A stretch of DNA of 46,306 nucleotides, taken from the NCBI GenBank assembly GCA_019115825.1, contig DXCV01000030.1, forward strand, positions 1-46,306, in the 5' to 3' direction. This stretch comes from Candidatus Bacteroides pullicola. Its GTDB lineage: Bacteria > Bacteroidota > Bacteroidia > Bacteroidales > Bacteroidaceae. This document shows, piece after piece, positions 43,171-46,306 of this stretch (the stretch's first letter is position 1; each line of letters opens with the position of its first letter). The position numbers were made by a program, and so were the translations under genes. The notes beneath the pieces are model-generated. The model saw nothing but the letters and a program-made list of their open reading frames with translations. It was not told the origin of the DNA and ran no database searches.

Positions 43171-43539
43171 ATGACCGCACCCAATATCCTCGGCAAAGCA
43201 GGCGAAGACGCCGCTGCAGCCTATCTGGAAGAGAATGGCTACACCATCCTCGACCGAAATTGGCGCAAGAACCGGCTTGAGCTGGACATCATTGCCACGA
43301 AAGGCGATATTATCGTATTTGCAGAAGTGAAAACTAGAAAGAACACGGATTTCTGCGAACCGCATGAAGCCGTGGATTGGAAGAAAATACGCCACATCGT
43401 GGTGGCTGCGGACGCCTACATCAAGATGCACTGCATCGACCTGGATATACGCTTCGACATCATTGACGTGGTAGGCGATGTCGGCCAATTCAAAATCACA
43501 CACATCGAAGATGCTTTTGTATCACCCATATTCAGCTGA
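43171..43539 (+). CDS. YraN/UPF0102 family endonuclease-like protein
   Basis: 122 residues. A small Holliday-resolvase-like fold: GKAGEDAAAAYLEENGYTILDRNWR at the start, then ELDIIATKGDIIVFAEVKTRKN with the D-x(n)-E-V-K pattern of PD-(D/E)xK nucleases. The function of the family is not settled. It is followed six bases later by birA, with which it probably forms an operon. Confidence 0.9.
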   Translation: MTAPNILGKAGEDAAAAYLEENGYTILDRNWRKNRLELDIIATKGDIIVFAEVKTRKNTDFCEPHEAVDWKKIRHIVVAADAYIKMHCIDLDIRFDIIDVVGDVGQFKITHIEDAFVSPIFS

Positions 43540-43545
43540 ATACCC

Positions 43546-44307
43546 ATGAATGCAAAGACAGAAGACTTTCCGATTATCAATTTGGATGAGACAGATTCCA
43601 CCAACCGTTACCTGACCCTGCTCTGCGACCGGGAACTTGTATCCGAATATACCACCGTCCGCGCCGATTATCAGACGGCCGGCAAAGGCCAGCGCGGCAA
43701 CACGTGGGAGTCGGAGAGAGGCAAAAACCTATTGTTCAGCCTCGTGCTCTACCCCACTTTCCTGGAGGCACACCGCCAGTTCCTCCTCTCCCAGCTCACG
43801 GCCTTGGCGGTCAAGGAAACCTTGGAACTATGGACGGACGAGATCCGCATCAAGTGGCCGAATGACATTTATTGGAAAGAGAAGAAAATCTGTGGCCTGC
43901 TCATCGAAAACGAGTTATCCGCCGAAGGCATCGCACGAAGCATCATCGGCATCGGACTGAACGTCAACCAGGAAATCTTCCACAGCGATGCGCCCAACCC
44001 CGTATCGCTCCGCCAAATCACCGGATTGGAGAAGAATCCCATGGAAGTCCTGACGTACATCCTGACCTATACAAGAAGGTTTTATGAAGGCCTGCGAAAT
44101 GACAAAGACGGCACCATAGCCTCCCTGATAGCCCGCCAATACAATCTTGCCCTCTTCCGCCGCGAAGGCTGGCATCCCTACGAAGATGCCTCCGGACGCT
44201 TCATGGCCCGCCTGCTCCGGGTGGAAGAAGACGGACGTTATATCCTGCAGGACGAGGCGGGCAACGAACGCGGCTACCTGTTCAAAGAAGTGCAATACGT
44301 CCTCTGA
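43546..44307 (+). CDS. birA: Biotin-[acetyl-CoA-carboxylase] ligase
   Basis: 253 residues. Attaches biotin to carboxyl-carrier proteins via biotinyl-AMP. DETDSTNRYL, the biotin/ATP loop GKGQRGNTWES, and IKWPNDIYWKEKKICGLLIEN are the class-defining motifs; the C-terminal beta domain (about 210-253) is present. It has no N-terminal HTH, so it is a class I enzyme without repressor function, unlike E. coli BirA. One base separates it from the MATE gene. Confidence 0.94.
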   Translation: MNAKTEDFPIINLDETDSTNRYLTLLCDRELVSEYTTVRADYQTAGKGQRGNTWESERGKNLLFSLVLYPTFLEAHRQFLLSQLTALAVKETLELWTDEIRIKWPNDIYWKEKKICGLLIENELSAEGIARSIIGIGLNVNQEIFHSDAPNPVSLRQITGLEKNPMEVLTYILTYTRRFYEGLRNDKDGTIASLIARQYNLALFRREGWHPYEDASGRFMARLLRVEEDGRYILQDEAGNERGYLFKEVQYVL

Positions 44308-44308
44308 C

Positions 44309-45619
44309 ATGAAAAGCATCGACCGGGAAATACTCCGCATCGCCTTGCCCTCCATCGTGAGCAACATCACCGTGCCCCTGCTGGGATTGGTGGATGTCAC
44401 CATCGTGGGACATCTAGGCAGCCCCGCCTATATCGGAGCGATTGCTGTGGGCGGCATGCTGTTCAACATTATCTATTGGCTTTTCGCTTTCCTGCGGATG
44501 GGCACCAGCGGCATGACCTCGCAAGCCTACGGACGGCAAGACCAACCGGAGATACTCCGCCTGCTGGTGCGATCCGTGGGATTGGGCGTGCTGATAGCCG
44601 TGTTGTTGATCATCCTGCAAATGCCAATCGTACAGGGTGCTTTCCTCTTCATCCATCCGACGGAAGAAATCCGGGAGTTGGCCACCACCTATTTCCGCAT
44701 CTGCATTTGGGGCGCACCGGCCATGCTGGGGCTGTACGGATTGACGGGCTGGTACATCGGCATGCAAAACTCGCGCATCCCCATGGCCGTGGCCATCACG
44801 CAAAACGTGGTGAACATCGCAGCCAGCCTATCCTTTGTCTACTGGGGAGGCATGAAGGTGGAAGGCGTGGCATTGGGCACCCTCGTGGCGCAATGGGCAG
44901 GCTTTGCGATGGGGCTCGGCCTATGGTTCAAATACTACGGCCACCTGCGCCGGTTCCGTTTGGAAGGTTTGTGGCAACGCGAGGCCATGAAACGGTTCTT
45001 TGCTGTCAACCGGGACATCTTCCTGCGGACGCTCTGCCTCGTGGCGGTGACAATGTTCTTCACCTCGGCCGGTGCGGAGCAAGGAGAAATCATCCTGGCG
45101 GTCAACACCCTGCTCATGCAACTGTTCACGCTCTTCTCTTATATCATGGACGGCTTTGCATATGCAGGTGAGGCGTTGAGCGGACGTTATATCGGCGCCC
45201 ACAATCCGAAAGCCTTCCAAAGCACAGTGCGGCATCTTTTCCTTTGGGGCGGAATGATGGTGTTGTTGTTTACAGGAATGTACGCTTTGGGAGGTAACGC
45301 TTTCCTCAGCCTCCTGACGGACGAACCGGAAGTCATCGCCGCTTCGGGCGACTATTTCTTTTGGGCTTTGCTCATCCCGATAGCAGGCATGGCGGCTTTC
45401 GTCTGGGACGGGGTCTTCATCGGGGCGACAGCCACGCGGGGGATGCTGACAGCCATGGCAGTGGCGGCCCTCTGCTTCTTCGGGTTGTACTATGGATGGC
45501 GGGACAGCTGGGGCAATCATGCCTTGTGGCTGGCGTTTGTAATCTACCTGGCCATGCGCGGAGCGGTACAGACGGGGTTGGCCCGAAATATAATGCGGAA
45601 AAGCTTCACTCGCCGATGA
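44309..45619 (+). CDS. MATE-family efflux transporter
   Basis: 436 residues, 12 transmembrane helices in two six-helix halves. The start at 44309 (MKSIDREILRIALPSIVSNITVPLLGLVDVTIVGHL) matches the DinF-like branch, and GRQDQPEILRLLVRSVGLG follows helix 2. It exports organic cations or toxic compounds using Na+ or H+; the substrate is unknown. It follows birA by one base and overlaps the HMA-AraC gene by four bases (ATGA), so the regulator may control or respond to the transporter. Confidence 0.92.
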   Translation: MKSIDREILRIALPSIVSNITVPLLGLVDVTIVGHLGSPAYIGAIAVGGMLFNIIYWLFAFLRMGTSGMTSQAYGRQDQPEILRLLVRSVGLGVLIAVLLIILQMPIVQGAFLFIHPTEEIRELATTYFRICIWGAPAMLGLYGLTGWYIGMQNSRIPMAVAITQNVVNIAASLSFVYWGGMKVEGVALGTLVAQWAGFAMGLGLWFKYYGHLRRFRLEGLWQREAMKRFFAVNRDIFLRTLCLVAVTMFFTSAGAEQGEIILAVNTLLMQLFTLFSYIMDGFAYAGEALSGRYIGAHNPKAFQSTVRHLFLWGGMMVLLFTGMYALGGNAFLSLLTDEPEVIAASGDYFFWALLIPIAGMAAFVWDGVFIGATATRGMLTAMAVAALCFFGLYYGWRDSWGNHALWLAFVIYLAMRGAVQTGLARNIMRKSFTRR

Positions 45620-46182
45620 CTACCACCCTCTACATCAAAAACATGGTCTGCCCCCGTTGCATACGGGCCGTGACAGACTGCCTCACCCGACTGGGGCTGC
45701 ACCCGTTGTCTGTAGAACTGGGCATAGCTGTGATTCAAGAAGAGGTGGACGATACACTCCGCACTCGTCTCCGCCAGGATTTGGAGGCGGAAGGCTTCGA
45801 ACTGCTGGAGAATCCGCGCACCCGGCTAACTGAACAAATCAAAGATGCCATCATCCAATGGGTTCACTACCGCCAGGAGGCTCCCCCAACAAACCTTTCC
45901 CAGTATCTTTCCGAACTTTTGCACAGGGACTACAGCGCACTGAGCAGACTCTTTTCCGAAGAAACCGGAAATACCATCGAGAAATACGCCATCGCGCAAA
46001 AAATAGAACGCGCCAAGGAACTATTGACGTATGGCGAGCTATCCCTCAACGAAATTGCCGACCGGCTGGGCTACTCAAGTGCCGCTTACCTCAGCAGCCA
46101 GTTCAAGCAAGTCACCGGACTCACGCCCAGTGCCTACAAACGGGCGAAAGACGGCAAGCGCAAAGGGCTGGACGAACTGTGA
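45616..46182 (+). CDS. AraC-family regulator with N-terminal HMA-like metal-binding domain
   Basis: 188 residues. The first 65 residues read like a heavy-metal-associated domain (TLYIKNMVCPRCIRAVTDCL), with the CxxC pair Cys12 and Cys15. A linker follows (about 66-85), then an AraC-type double HTH (about 90-180: ERAKELLTYGELSLNEIADRLGYSSAAYLSSQFKQVTGLTPSAYKRAK). No sugar-binding cupin is present. The design suggests direct sensing of copper or another soft metal. Relatives in Bacteroidota often sit near copper ATPases; here the partner is a MATE gene. Confidence 0.9.
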   Translation: MTTTLYIKNMVCPRCIRAVTDCLTRLGLHPLSVELGIAVIQEEVDDTLRTRLRQDLEAEGFELLENPRTRLTEQIKDAIIQWVHYRQEAPPTNLSQYLSELLHRDYSALSRLFSEETGNTIEKYAIAQKIERAKELLTYGELSLNEIADRLGYSSAAYLSSQFKQVTGLTPSAYKRAKDGKRKGLDEL

Positions 46183-46306
46183 CCCTGCCCCCTGCGCTTC
46201 CCGCCTCCACTTACAGAAACCTGTCCGGTGGTGTATGTTTAGACAACAGCTACAACAAAGTTAGAAAAAACAGCACTGATTCTAGGAATCATTGGCATTG
46301 ATTGGG
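46183..46306. other. Right-edge non-coding sequence
   Basis: The last 124 bases hold no credible gene. GATTC-TAG-GAATC (46278-46290) is a small palindrome, and the final bases ATCATTGGCATTGATTGG resemble array A unit 2 (CATCAATGGCATTGATGG). This could be the start of another dyad array cut by the window edge. Confidence 0.3.

Overview
The window looks like a chromosomal segment of a gut-type Bacteroidales bacterium (Bacteroidaceae-like). The evidence is a run of promoters with the Bacteroidota -7 box TAnnTTTG (mostly TATCTTTG or TACCTTTG), few Shine-Dalgarno sites, an 11-subunit complex I locus without nuoEFG and with fused nuoCD, a NigD-like lipoprotein, an HU-HIG protein, and a CTnDOT-style integrase. 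Most genes are GC-rich by eye. The 5' leader of the integrase and the 1597-residue helicase gene are visibly AT-richer and probably acquired.

Layout. Positions 1-1750 are the edge of an integrated element: a tyrosine recombinase running off the left end, an AT-rich spacer, and a headless gene fragment. Positions 1850-9466 hold a DPP IV-type peptidase with lipA, an RsmI-like methyltransferase, fabI, a HAD phosphatase, a NigD-like lipoprotein and aroB. Positions 9655-14314 hold an orphan outer-membrane beta-barrel protein, frr and rsgA. Positions 14339-17786, read leftward, hold an HU-HIG protein followed by a tight three-gene steroid module: steroid 5-alpha-reductase, an Old Yellow Enzyme reductase (5-beta-reductase candidate) and an SDR (hydroxysteroid dehydrogenase candidate). 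Positions 18168-21410 are dxs-trkA. Positions 21554-31500 are nuoABCDHIJKLMN. Positions 31877-36670 encode one giant exonuclease/RecQ/UvrD fusion. Positions 36765-42929, read leftward, are the branched-chain amino acid operon ilvD-ilvB-ilvN-thioesterase-ilvC, preceded by an Ile/Val-rich leader peptide and attenuator. Positions 43171-46182 are yraN, birA, a MATE transporter and an HMA-AraC regulator.

The most unusual signal is non-coding. Three intergenic regions (about 7419-7528, 17848-17950 and 31599-31774) each hold a tandem array with a period of exactly 22 bp. Nearly every unit carries a dyad, in register from unit to unit. Primary sequences differ between arrays and drift within them, but in arrays A and C the two arms change together, so the symmetry is kept. 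This looks like one architectural class of element under selection for dyad plus two-helical-turn spacing, not for a fixed sequence. I do not recognise it as a named repeat family.

Boundaries were read by eye; no database search, fold prediction or GC calculation was run.
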